From a virus: a stretch of DNA of 64,000 nucleotides. The notes beneath the pieces were generated by a model. It was not told the origin of the DNA. It saw only the letters and a list, made by a program, of their open reading frames with translations, and did no database searches. The stretch lies in the IMG/VR virus record IMGVR_UViG_3300044733_000695, positions 1 through 64,000 of that record. The stretch is one strand, 5' to 3'. Positions 49,514 to 57,496 of the stretch are shown piece by piece; position 1 is the stretch's first letter, and each line of letters begins with the position of its first letter. The position numbers and the translations under genes are program-made.

Positions 49514-51604
49514 ATGGACCCGATCACTCTCGCCGCTCAGCTCGAGCGGCTCCCATCCGCCTGGGCGCTTGTAGCCGTCGGCAACGACAAGCGTCCCTAT
49601 CAGCCTGAATGGCAGAAGAATCCCATCTCGCGCGATCAACTCGCCGCTGAGATCACAGCCGGCCGTGCCGTTGCGATCGGTGTCCTTGCAGGTCCCCAAT
49701 CTGGTGGTCTGCTGTTCGTCGATCACGACGGCCTCGGCGCGTCCGAAGTCCTCGAGCAGATCGGCGCACCCCTTCGTGATCTCCCCAAATCCTGGGCGGT
49801 AACCTCTGGCCGCGATGGCCGGTTGCAGATCATCTACCAGGTCCCCGAACCGTTCTGGGCGACTATCAAGACAACTAAGCTCCGCAGCTCCATCAAAGGC
49901 GAGCAGCTCGAACTTCGCTGGTCCGGCTGTCAGTCCGTCGTGGCCGGCACCCATCCCATGACCGGCGCCTACCGCTGGCTCAAGGATCGATCACCTGATG
50001 ATCTGCCCATCGCAGAAGCGCCATCGGTCCTGCTGCAGCAGATGCAGCGCAAGCAGCCAGACCCAGCGCCCTTGCTGCAGCTTCCACAGCTACAGACACA
50101 AGCCGATCGGACCGATGAAGAGTGGGCGCGCATCTGGCTCGATGCGCTCAACTCATCACGCGCTGATGATTACGACTATTGGATCGAGGTCGGTCAATGC
50201 CTCCATTCAGTCGGTGATCACATGCTCGCGGACTGGGATGCCTGGTCCCGGCAATCCCCAAAGTGGGAAGCCAATGCCTGCGCCTATCACTGGGGCACTT
50301 TTAAGGCCGGCGGCAATCGCGACATTCGGCACCTCTGCAACCTCGCTAAGGAAGACGGCTGGCAGCCAAAATCACGCCATGAAAAAAGCCGCCCAGTCGC
50401 ACCGACCAAGCGGCTAAAGGCTGCATCCCACCCACAGGAGCATGACGCCAACAAGCCTACAGCGGCAGATGGCAAGCTCCTGAAGCTCGAATCGAACGAG
50501 CTGCTTGAACTGCTGCGTCAGCAACTCGGCGCTGCACTCCGCTGGAACCTGTTCACTTCAGCCATCGAACTCGATCAGAAGCCGGTCGAGCACATCGATC
50601 ACTTCTACCTGCAGCTTGCACAGCAGGGCGTCAAGGTATCCAAAGAACTCGCAGCAGACGCGATCCATGTCGTCGCGCTTGAGAACCCCTACGACCCCGT
50701 TCGCGAATATCTCGAGCACGTTGCCGATCACGTTCCCGCCACGTCGATCGAAAACCTCGCAACCGCTTACCTACGCCCCAAAGACGAACCAGGCAGTCTT
50801 TATGACGCCATGATCAAGGCGACCCTGATAGCCGCGGTCCGACGCATCTTTGAGCCCGGCTGCAAGCATGACTCGGCCTGCGTGCTCATGGGTCCGCAAG
50901 GCTGCGGCAAATCAACCTTCTGGCGCAACCTCGGCGGCCTCTGGTTCAGCGATGCTCTCCGCGACATCGGATCTAAGGATGACCTGATGGTCCTGCACCG
51001 CTCCTGGATCATGGAGTGGGCCGAGCTGGATCACATCACTGGCCGCAAGCACGCCGGGCAGATCAAGGCGTTCCTCACCCAGCAGACCGACATGTTCCGC
51101 GCGCCATACCAACGCGCAACTGAGTCGTTCCCACGCCGATCCATCATCGTCGGCTCCACCAACCGGGACACCGGCTTTTTGGTCGATGACACCGGCAACC
51201 GCCGCTTCTGGGTGATCCCTGTCACGGCCGCGCCGCACATTCCCGTCGATGGCCTGCTGCTCGAGCGCGATGCCATCTGGTCCGCAGCCGTCGCCGCCTA
51301 TCGCAACGGCGACCCCAACCACCTCAGCCGCGAGCACGCCCAGCAGGTGGACACCGAAAACGAAACCTATCTCGTTGACAGCCCATGGAAGGCGGCCATC
51401 CAGGAGTGGCTGACCAACCGCAGAAGCGTTGAACCAATCACCAGCGAGGCCATCCTGACCCAGGCGATCAACAAGCCGGTCGAGCGCCAAGGGCGCGCCG
51501 ACCAGATGCAGGTGGCCGGGATCCTGCGTGAACTTGGTTACGAAAAGAAGCGCGCATGGTTGGGAGGTAGGAACAAATGGGTGTTTGTCCAACCTCCAGG
51601 ATGA
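49514..51604 (+). CDS. PrimPol-VapE replication protein, phage B
   Basis: The 696-residue orthologue of 3133-5175 has the primase region (VDHDG near 75, SGRDGRLQIIYQVP, LRWSGCQSVVAGTHPMTGAYRWL), the PriCT-2-like part (DDYDYWIEVGQCLHS) and the VapE helicase with a normal P-loop GPQGCGKSTFW near 460. GSTNRDTGFLVDDTGNRRFW and KPVERQGRADQMQVAGILRELGY follow. It has the standard Walker A that phage A lacks. It is followed by the iteron-like region. Confidence 0.9.
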   Translation: MDPITLAAQLERLPSAWALVAVGNDKRPYQPEWQKNPISRDQLAAEITAGRAVAIGVLAGPQSGGLLFVDHDGLGASEVLEQIGAPLRDLPKSWAVTSGRDGRLQIIYQVPEPFWATIKTTKLRSSIKGEQLELRWSGCQSVVAGTHPMTGAYRWLKDRSPDDLPIAEAPSVLLQQMQRKQPDPAPLLQLPQLQTQADRTDEEWARIWLDALNSSRADDYDYWIEVGQCLHSVGDHMLADWDAWSRQSPKWEANACAYHWGTFKAGGNRDIRHLCNLAKEDGWQPKSRHEKSRPVAPTKRLKAASHPQEHDANKPTAADGKLLKLESNELLELLRQQLGAALRWNLFTSAIELDQKPVEHIDHFYLQLAQQGVKVSKELAADAIHVVALENPYDPVREYLEHVADHVPATSIENLATAYLRPKDEPGSLYDAMIKATLIAAVRRIFEPGCKHDSACVLMGPQGCGKSTFWRNLGGLWFSDALRDIGSKDDLMVLHRSWIMEWAELDHITGRKHAGQIKAFLTQQTDMFRAPYQRATESFPRRSIIVGSTNRDTGFLVDDTGNRRFWVIPVTAAPHIPVDGLLLERDAIWSAAVAAYRNGDPNHLSREHAQQVDTENETYLVDSPWKAAIQEWLTNRRSVEPITSEAILTQAINKPVERQGRADQMQVAGILRELGYEKKRAWLGGRNKWVFVQPPG

Positions 51605-51748
51605 GGTTGGAGAGTCCAGATCCATTCCCCTGCAGTCCTTTTACTAACCTTACTAACCTACTAACCTAGGTAATAAACCCAGGAGAGGGAGGGAGGGTAG
51701 GGGCGTTTTCCGTCTAAGTGCACCTAGGGGGGAGGTTGGATAGGTTGG
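51588..51748. repeat. Iteron-like repeats, candidate origin of phage B
   Basis: TCCAACCT at 51588-51595, its exact inverse AGGTTGGA at 51604-51611 and 51733-51740, a near copy at 51742-51748, and ACTAACCT three times (51643-51650, 51652-51659, 51660-51667). Two more copies lie at 49466-49481. The arrangement mirrors 5177-5412 in phage A, but the repeat sequence is different. AT-rich DNA separates the two clusters. Confidence 0.6.
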
Positions 51749-51788
51749 CAGGTGTATTACTCTGTTGCTGTATTGCATTGGTACTTCA

Positions 51789-52070
51789 ATGGGCACCTTC
51801 CGAGAGGTTGACGGGCGGACTGTCTGGATTGGTCGCAACACCTACGAGAAGCCCACATGGCCGCTCGGCTCGTTGGCTCCTGGTGATTCGTTCTTGATCC
51901 CCATGGATGACGGCGTTGATGCCACTGGTAGGACTGAGCCCGTAATCCGCGCATACATCACCCGCTACAGCCGGATGAACTGGATCAAGCACCACGTCCA
52001 CCGCGTCGATGGGGGGCTGCTCGTAATCCGCAGCACCAAGCCACACATCCGCTTGAGCGCCCTACGTTGA
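51789..52070 (+). CDS. Unknown 93-aa protein
   Basis: From ATG 51789 the protein GTFREVDGRTVWIGRNTYEKPTWPLGSLAPGDSFLIPMDDGVDATGRTEPVIRAYITRYSRMNWIKHHVHRVDGGLLVIRSTKP has a small beta barrel followed by a basic loop. SLAPGDSFLIP resembles early phage proteins of similar size that start after the primase. No known family. Confidence 0.6.
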   Translation: MGTFREVDGRTVWIGRNTYEKPTWPLGSLAPGDSFLIPMDDGVDATGRTEPVIRAYITRYSRMNWIKHHVHRVDGGLLVIRSTKPHIRLSALR

Positions 52071-52074
52071 ACCC

Positions 52075-52743
52075 ATGGCATCCATCACCCTCGACGCTGA
52101 TCTCTCAGGTGCTGCCAACTGGTCGGCGACCATGGCGCGGCAAATGCCATTTGCCACATCGGTTGCGCTCAACCGCACAGCGTTCGACATCCGCCAGGTC
52201 TTCAACTACGAAACCCTGCGCTTCTTTGATCGCCCTGTTCCGTTCACACAGCGAGCTTTCCTTGTCGACAGGAGCACCAAGCAGAACCTGGAGGCTGTGG
52301 TCTACGCCGAGGCTCGCCGGGCTCGATACCTGCGGTTTGGCATTGATGGCGGCCTGCGTCCCCAGAAGGGCCTGGAACGCAAGTTTCTGGGCCAGCAGGT
52401 GGGGAATGTCCCACCAGGGGCTCAGCTGCGCCCTACAGGGGCTCTGAGGCGTGACTCAGGGGGCAACGTGGGTCTGGCCACCATCCGATCGATCAGCGCC
52501 AAGGTGGGGACCAGTGGGCCTAACAGCGTGATGGTGGGCAAGCCACGCGGTGGGGCGCGTCCTGCTGGCATCTATCAGCGCACCCCAGCCGGCAAGCTCC
52601 GGCCTTTGTTCATTGCCGACCCTGGCCGAGCCGCCTACCGCGCCCGCTTCCCGATCGGTCAGATCGGCACCCAGGTGGCTGAGCAGCGCTTCATGGGCTA
52701 CCTGGTCAGCAGCCTGGAGCAGGCTCTGGCCACAGCCCGCTGA
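52075..52743 (+). CDS. Probable neck/tail completion protein, gpZ-like
   Basis: The 222-residue protein (ITLDADLSGAANWSATMARQMPFATSVALNRTAFDIRQVFN...DRPVPFTQRAFLVDRSTKQNLEAVVYAEARRARYLRFGIDGG) has the pattern of phage proteins loosely related to lambda gpZ/minor tail proteins, with an N-terminal helix and RAYRARFP and an ALATAR end. Its place before the terminase is unusual for that role, so the call is weak. Confidence 0.45.
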   Translation: MASITLDADLSGAANWSATMARQMPFATSVALNRTAFDIRQVFNYETLRFFDRPVPFTQRAFLVDRSTKQNLEAVVYAEARRARYLRFGIDGGLRPQKGLERKFLGQQVGNVPPGAQLRPTGALRRDSGGNVGLATIRSISAKVGTSGPNSVMVGKPRGGARPAGIYQRTPAGKLRPLFIADPGRAAYRARFPIGQIGTQVAEQRFMGYLVSSLEQALATAR

Positions 52744-52984
52744 GATCCCTTGCGCCGCAAGGGGTTTGGGGCATGACCCCATCGGCTATGCCTTTGAGCG
52801 CATTGGGTCCTTTCCGGGCAAACCTCCGCGGGTCGTTCGCGCGCGCACGCTTTCTCTAGCGTCAGCGTTAACAACCCCTAAACCCTTGCGCCGCAATGAG
52901 TCTCAGTGAGTCTTACTTTGAGACACCCCGAGAGCGTTAAGCGCGGTTTAGCATCAGTTAACTAAGCCTAGCCGTCATTTAACT
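52744..52984. other. Non-coding region, candidate packaging site
   Basis: A 241-base stretch without a supportable gene lies directly before the small terminase, where cos is found in lambda-like phages. It has the hairpin CCCTTGC-GCC-GCAAGGG at 52747-52763, a partial second copy of CCCTTGCGCCGCAA near 52885, a GC-rich CGCGCGCGCACGC patch near 52840, and TGAGTCTCA with nearby TGAGTC/TGAGAC repeats near 52905-52925. The combination fits a recognition and cutting region, but no overhang can be assigned. Confidence 0.4.
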
Positions 52985-53524
52985 TTGCTGGTCACGTTCT
53001 CCGAGTTCGCGGCAATCAAGGGCTGCACCAAGGCTGCGGTGACTCATGCAACAAAGAGTCGGATCGCTGCGGCGGTGGTTGAGCAAGACGGCAAGCGCTG
53101 GCTGGATCGTGACCTGGCGTTGGAGCTGTGGCGCAAGAACACGCTGAAGAACAACGCGGCGAAGGTGGACGAACCGGACCCGATCGAACCGCCACCACCA
53201 CCACGGGATGCGCAAGAGCTGCGGCGCCGGGTGGAGGGGTTGCCTGATGATGAGATCCCGGAGCTGAACGAGAGCCGTGCGCGGCGCGAGCATTACCAGG
53301 CGGAGCTGGCCAAGCTGGAAGTGGACTTGAAGCGCCGGGAGCTGGTGCCAGCGGTGGAAGTGCAGAAGGAAGCGTTCGCGTTGGGGCGCAGCGTGCGCGA
53401 GGCACTGGCTAACTTGGCTGACCGGTTGAGCCACCAGCTGGCGGGTGAGACGGACCCGGCACGGATCCATGCGGTGCTGACGGATGAGCACCGGGCGGCG
53501 TTGGTGGAGCTGAGCAATGGCTAA
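52985..53524 (+). CDS. Terminase small subunit (Nu1-like)
   Basis: The 179-residue protein starts at TTG 52985 with LVTFSEFAAIKGCTKAAVTHATKSRIAAAVVEQDGKRWLDRDLALELWRKNT, a winged helix-turn-helix as in DNA-packaging Nu1/DUF1441 proteins. A Pro-rich linker follows, then a coiled-coil half (SRARREHYQAELAKLEVDLKRRELVPAVEVQKEAFALGRSVREAL). It selects phage DNA for cutting by the large subunit. Overlaps it by 8 bases. Confidence 0.82.
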   Translation: MLVTFSEFAAIKGCTKAAVTHATKSRIAAAVVEQDGKRWLDRDLALELWRKNTLKNNAAKVDEPDPIEPPPPPRDAQELRRRVEGLPDDEIPELNESRARREHYQAELAKLEVDLKRRELVPAVEVQKEAFALGRSVREALANLADRLSHQLAGETDPARIHAVLTDEHRAALVELSNG

Positions 53525-55379
53525 TCCATGGCGCGATGGGTTCTTGGATGGGCTGCGGCCTGAAGATCCGCTGACGGTGAGCGAGTGGTCTGATCGTTAT
53601 CGGAAACTGAGCAGCAAGGCGAGTGCTGAACCTGGGCCATGGCGCACCAGCCGGACGCCTTACCTGCGCGAGCCGATGGATTGCCTGAGCAGCAACAACC
53701 CGATCCAGAGGGTGGTGATGATGTTTGCTGCGCAGACGGGCAAGACGGAGGCTGGCAGCAACTGGCTGGGTTATGTGATCGACCACGCACCGGGACCGAT
53801 GCTTTGCGTGCAGCCGACGGTGGAGATGGCGAAGCGGCTTAGCAAGCAGCGGCTCGAGAGCATGATCACCGACACGCCATGTTTGGCCGCGAAGATCGCG
53901 CCCAGCCGCAGCCGCGACAGCGGGAACACGATGTTCAGCAAAGAGTATGCAGGCGGGATCATGTTGCTGACCGGGGCCAACAGCGCCACTGGTCTGCGAT
54001 CGGCGCCGTGCCGCTACCTGTTCGCTGACGAGGTGGACGCCTTTCCTAGCGATGTGGACGGCGAGGGCGACCCGGTGGCACTGGCCGAGCGGCGGACGAC
54101 GACGTTCGCGCGTCGGAAGATCCTGCTGACCAGCACGCCAACGGTGAAGGACTTCAGCCGGATTGAGGCGGAGTACCTGCGCAGCGATCAGCGGCGGTTT
54201 TATGTGCCGTGTCCGAGCTGCGGCGGAATGCAGTGGTTGCAATGGCCGCGGCTGAAGTGGGATGCGAAGCGGCCGGGTGATGTGAGGTATCAGTGCGAGC
54301 ACTGCGGCGAGCGGTTTGAGGAGAACCACAAACCGGCGATGCTCGCGGCGGGCGAGTGGCGCGCGACCGCACCAAGCGATGGCAGGACGGCTGGGTTCCA
54401 GCTCAGTGGGCTTTACAGCCCGCTCGGGTGGTGCAGCTGGGAGCAACTGGTCGATGACTTCCTGCGGGCCAAGTCAGACGCGCCAGCGCTGAAGGCGTTT
54501 GTCAACACCCGGCTGGCTGAGACCTGGGAAGAGGACTATGCCGCGGCCGTGAGTGCTGATGGCTTGATGACCAAGCGGCTGGCGTATGAGTCGGGCACCT
54601 GCCCCGATGGCGTGGTGCTGCTGACGTGTGGCGTGGACGTGCAGGACAACCGGCTGGCGGTGAGCGTGTGGGGCTGGGGCGAGGGCGAGACGGGCTGGTT
54701 GATCTGGCACCAGGAGCTGATGGGCGACCCGACGCAGGTGGAGGTGTGGGGCCAACTGGATCAGGTGCTGGTAACTGAGTGGGCCACGGCTGCGGGCAAT
54801 GCGCTGAAGGTGTCGCAGGTGGCGGTGGACAGTGGCGGCCACTGCACCCATGAGGTGTATCGGTATGTACGCGATCGCGTACGGCAAAACGTGGTGGCGA
54901 TCAAGGGCAGCAGCAGACGCAACAGCCCAGCGGTGGGCAAGGGCAGCAAAGTGGATGTGAGCTGGCAGGGCCGGGTGCTGAAGCGTGGCGTGACGCTGTA
55001 TCAGCTGGGCACTGACACGATCAAGACAACCCTGTTCGGCCGGTTGCGGCATAACGAAGTGGGCGGCGTCGGGACGCTGCACTTCGGCATGGCTGCTGAT
55101 GAGGAGTACTTCAGGCAGTTGACCAGCGAGCGGCAGGCATTGCGTTATCACCGCGGGTTTCCGATCCGTGAGTGGGTGAAGAAAGCTGGTGATCGAAACG
55201 AGGCGCTGGATTGCGTGGTCTATGCCTACGCGGCGATGCTGCTGTTCTCGCGGCGGATGAACAAGGCGACGATGTGGCAGCAGCTGGCGGATCAGTTGGA
55301 GAACGGGAAGAAGGCGCCGCTAAGATCGAAACGGCAGCCGGCCTCTGCGGCTGCCAGTGGCTTTGTTACCAACTGGTAG
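53517..55379 (+). CDS. Terminase large subunit, GpA family
   Basis: The 620-residue protein is of the lambda GpA type: LTVSEWSDRYRKLSSKASAEPGPWRTSRTPYLREPMD, MMFAAQTGKTEAG (Walker A region), RYLFADEVDAFPSD (Walker B), KILLTSTPTVKDFSRIE. The zinc motif CPSCG...CEHCGE is present, and the nuclease region has LLTCGVDVQDNRLAVSVWGW and NEALDCVVYAYAAM. This type cuts cos sites. It is unrelated in sequence to the terminase of phage A. Confidence 0.92.
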   Translation: MANPWRDGFLDGLRPEDPLTVSEWSDRYRKLSSKASAEPGPWRTSRTPYLREPMDCLSSNNPIQRVVMMFAAQTGKTEAGSNWLGYVIDHAPGPMLCVQPTVEMAKRLSKQRLESMITDTPCLAAKIAPSRSRDSGNTMFSKEYAGGIMLLTGANSATGLRSAPCRYLFADEVDAFPSDVDGEGDPVALAERRTTTFARRKILLTSTPTVKDFSRIEAEYLRSDQRRFYVPCPSCGGMQWLQWPRLKWDAKRPGDVRYQCEHCGERFEENHKPAMLAAGEWRATAPSDGRTAGFQLSGLYSPLGWCSWEQLVDDFLRAKSDAPALKAFVNTRLAETWEEDYAAAVSADGLMTKRLAYESGTCPDGVVLLTCGVDVQDNRLAVSVWGWGEGETGWLIWHQELMGDPTQVEVWGQLDQVLVTEWATAAGNALKVSQVAVDSGGHCTHEVYRYVRDRVRQNVVAIKGSSRRNSPAVGKGSKVDVSWQGRVLKRGVTLYQLGTDTIKTTLFGRLRHNEVGGVGTLHFGMAADEEYFRQLTSERQALRYHRGFPIREWVKKAGDRNEALDCVVYAYAAMLLFSRRMNKATMWQQLADQLENGKKAPLRSKRQPASAAASGFVTNW

Positions 55380-55382
55380 GTC

Positions 55383-55952
55383 GTGAACATCCCCAGCGAA
55401 ATCAGGGCCGGCGACACCATCCAGTGGAGGGATGTTCCTGGCGCTGACAATTTGGGGAATGCAATTGACAGCGGAAGTTGGACGCTGACCTACTACCTGC
55501 GGACGAACACGGCCAGCGAAGGCGCGACGGTAGTGGGCACGGCCTACGGCACTGGATGGGAGTTCACGATCGCCGCGGCTACCAGCACAGGCTTCGACGC
55601 TGGGCAATGGTTTTGGCAGGCGGTCGCGACCAAGACCGGCAGCACGGTCACGATAGGCTCGGGCCAGCTGATGGTTCTGCGAAGCCTTAGCTATAGCGGC
55701 ACGCCTGGCGCGGTTGATGGCCGATCGCAAGCGCAGAAGGATCTGGACGCGGTGCAGGCGGCGATCCGCGCGATCGTGGCTGGCGGTGTTGCCAAGGAGT
55801 ACACGATCGGCAACCGCAATCTGAAGAAGTACGACATGGCGGACTTGCTTCAGCTCGAGGCTAAGCTCAAAGCCGAGGTCAAGCGTGAGCAGATGGCGGA
55901 CCTGATCGCCAACGGGCTCGGCAACCCGCACAACCTATTCGTGAGGTTCTGA
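55383..55952 (+). CDS. Ig-like domain fused to gpW-like head-tail joining part
   Basis: The 189-residue protein has an N-terminal beta domain (IPSEIRAGDTIQWRDVPG...SWTLTYYLRTNTASEGATVVGTAYGTGWEFTIAAATSTGFDAGQWFWQAVATK). A C-terminal helical part follows (RSQAQKDLDAVQAAIRAIVAGGVAKEYTIGNRNLKKYDMADLLQLEAKLKAEVKREQ) like lambda gpW (tail of the portal side). It lies between terminase and portal as W does. GTG 55383 start. Confidence 0.72.
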   Translation: MNIPSEIRAGDTIQWRDVPGADNLGNAIDSGSWTLTYYLRTNTASEGATVVGTAYGTGWEFTIAAATSTGFDAGQWFWQAVATKTGSTVTIGSGQLMVLRSLSYSGTPGAVDGRSQAQKDLDAVQAAIRAIVAGGVAKEYTIGNRNLKKYDMADLLQLEAKLKAEVKREQMADLIANGLGNPHNLFVRF

Positions 55953-57496
55953 TGGGTCTGCGCACGCGGCTATTCCGGGCGATGGGTTTTGAACCAGTGC
56001 GGCCGCAGCGGCGGGCGTATCAGGGCGCGCGCGTTAGCCGGCTGACCGCTGACTGGGTGACGAGCGGCACCAGCGCTGACAGCGAGATCAAGTCCAGCTT
56101 CAAGTCACTGCGCAATCGTGCGCGGCAGCTGGTGCGTGATAACGACTACGCCCGGCAGGCGGTGCGCGCGATCCAGAACAATGTGATCGGCCACGGCATC
56201 AAGCATCAGTCGCAGGTGCGGATGCTGCGCGGCGGGCAACTGGATGAGGCGATCAACGGCCAGATCCATGAGCAGTGGGAACGGTGGATGCATAAGAGCC
56301 GCTGTGATGTGAGCGGGCTGCTGGGCTTCCATGACATCGAGCGGTTGCTGGCGCGGAGCATGGCCGAGTCGGGCGAGGTGTTCGTGCGGATGATCCGCCG
56401 ACCGTTTGGTGATTCGCGGGTGCCGTTTGCGCTGCAGATCCTCGAGGCGGATTACCTGATCGATGACGACGTGCCGCAGGCAGCGGACGGCAACACGGTT
56501 CGGATGGGCATCGAGGTGGACGGCTACCTGCGGCCCCAGGCTTATCACTTCTACGCGAACCATCCTGGCGACACCTATGCGGGCAACCCGCGGACCAATG
56601 GCCGGCGGATCCGAGTTCCTGCTGATGAGGTGATTCATCTGTTCCTGCCGGAGCGGCCGGGCCAGACCAGGGGCGTGACGTGGTTCGCGTCGGCGTTGAT
56701 GCGGCTTCACATGCTGCAAGGCTATGAGGAGGCCGAGGTGGTGCGGGCGCGAGCCAGCAGCGCGCTGATGGGCTTCATCCAATCGCCTGAGGGCGAGCTG
56801 GTTGGGGATGAGATCTACGAAGGCGAGCGAGTTAGCGAGTTCAGTCCGGGCGTGTTCAAGTACCTGGCACCGGGCGAAAGCGTGACGGTTCCGGATCTGA
56901 ATGCACCTGATGGCCAGCTTGAGCCGTTCACGCGGTCGATGCTGCGGGCCGTGGCGGCTGGTGTTGGCGTCAGCTTTGAGAGCATCAGCAAGAACTTCAG
57001 CGAGAGCAATTACAGCAGCAGCCGGCTAAGCCTGCTCGAGGAGCGCGACACGTATCGGGTGCTGCAGCGGTACATGATCGAGAACTTCCACCAACCGGTC
57101 TTTGAGGCATGGCTCGAGATGGCGGTGCTTAGCGGTGCGCTGAACCTGCCGGGCTATGAGACCAATCCTGATCGTTACCGGGCCAGCCGTTGGATCCCGA
57201 GGAGCTGGGAATGGGTGGACCCACAGCGCGAAGTGGAGGCGTACAAGACAGCCGTGCGGTGTGGCTTCAAGACACTGGGCCAGGTGATCAGCGAGCAAGG
57301 CGGCGATCTGGATGATGTGCTGATCGCACGTCAGGCCGAGCTGGCGATGTTGGATGAGATGGGTATCGTGACAGACAGCGATCCGAGCGAGGTGACCGAG
57401 AGCGGCGTGGTGCATCCGATGCCAGTGCCTGAAACTGAGCCGCCGATGGATGATGAGGAAGAAGAGGACGACGAACCCCTCGAGCTGGACGACTGA
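55952..57496 (+). CDS. Portal protein, lambda B family
   Basis: The 514-residue protein shows the lambda-type portal pattern: SRLTADWVTSGTSADSEIKSSFKSLRNRARQLVRDNDYARQAVRAIQNNVIGHGIK, FHDIERLLARSMAESGEVFVRMIRR, EVIHLFLPERPGQTRGVTWFASALMRLHMLQGYEEAEVVRARA, SKNFSESNYSSSRLSLLEERDTY. The C-terminus is highly acidic. It forms the ring at the capsid vertex. Confidence 0.92.
   Translation: MGLRTRLFRAMGFEPVRPQRRAYQGARVSRLTADWVTSGTSADSEIKSSFKSLRNRARQLVRDNDYARQAVRAIQNNVIGHGIKHQSQVRMLRGGQLDEAINGQIHEQWERWMHKSRCDVSGLLGFHDIERLLARSMAESGEVFVRMIRRPFGDSRVPFALQILEADYLIDDDVPQAADGNTVRMGIEVDGYLRPQAYHFYANHPGDTYAGNPRTNGRRIRVPADEVIHLFLPERPGQTRGVTWFASALMRLHMLQGYEEAEVVRARASSALMGFIQSPEGELVGDEIYEGERVSEFSPGVFKYLAPGESVTVPDLNAPDGQLEPFTRSMLRAVAAGVGVSFESISKNFSESNYSSSRLSLLEERDTYRVLQRYMIENFHQPVFEAWLEMAVLSGALNLPGYETNPDRYRASRWIPRSWEWVDPQREVEAYKTAVRCGFKTLGQVISEQGGDLDDVLIARQAELAMLDEMGIVTDSDPSEVTESGVVHPMPVPETEPPMDDEEEEDDEPLELDD

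Noticed and set aside
52747-52763. Rho-independent terminator
   Set aside because: The stem is good but the bases after it (GGTTTGGGG) are not a T run.
53409-54446. 345-residue open frame antisense to the terminase of phage B
   Set aside because: Rich in His/Arg/Pro as expected from the complement of GC-rich coding DNA; no motif and no promoter.
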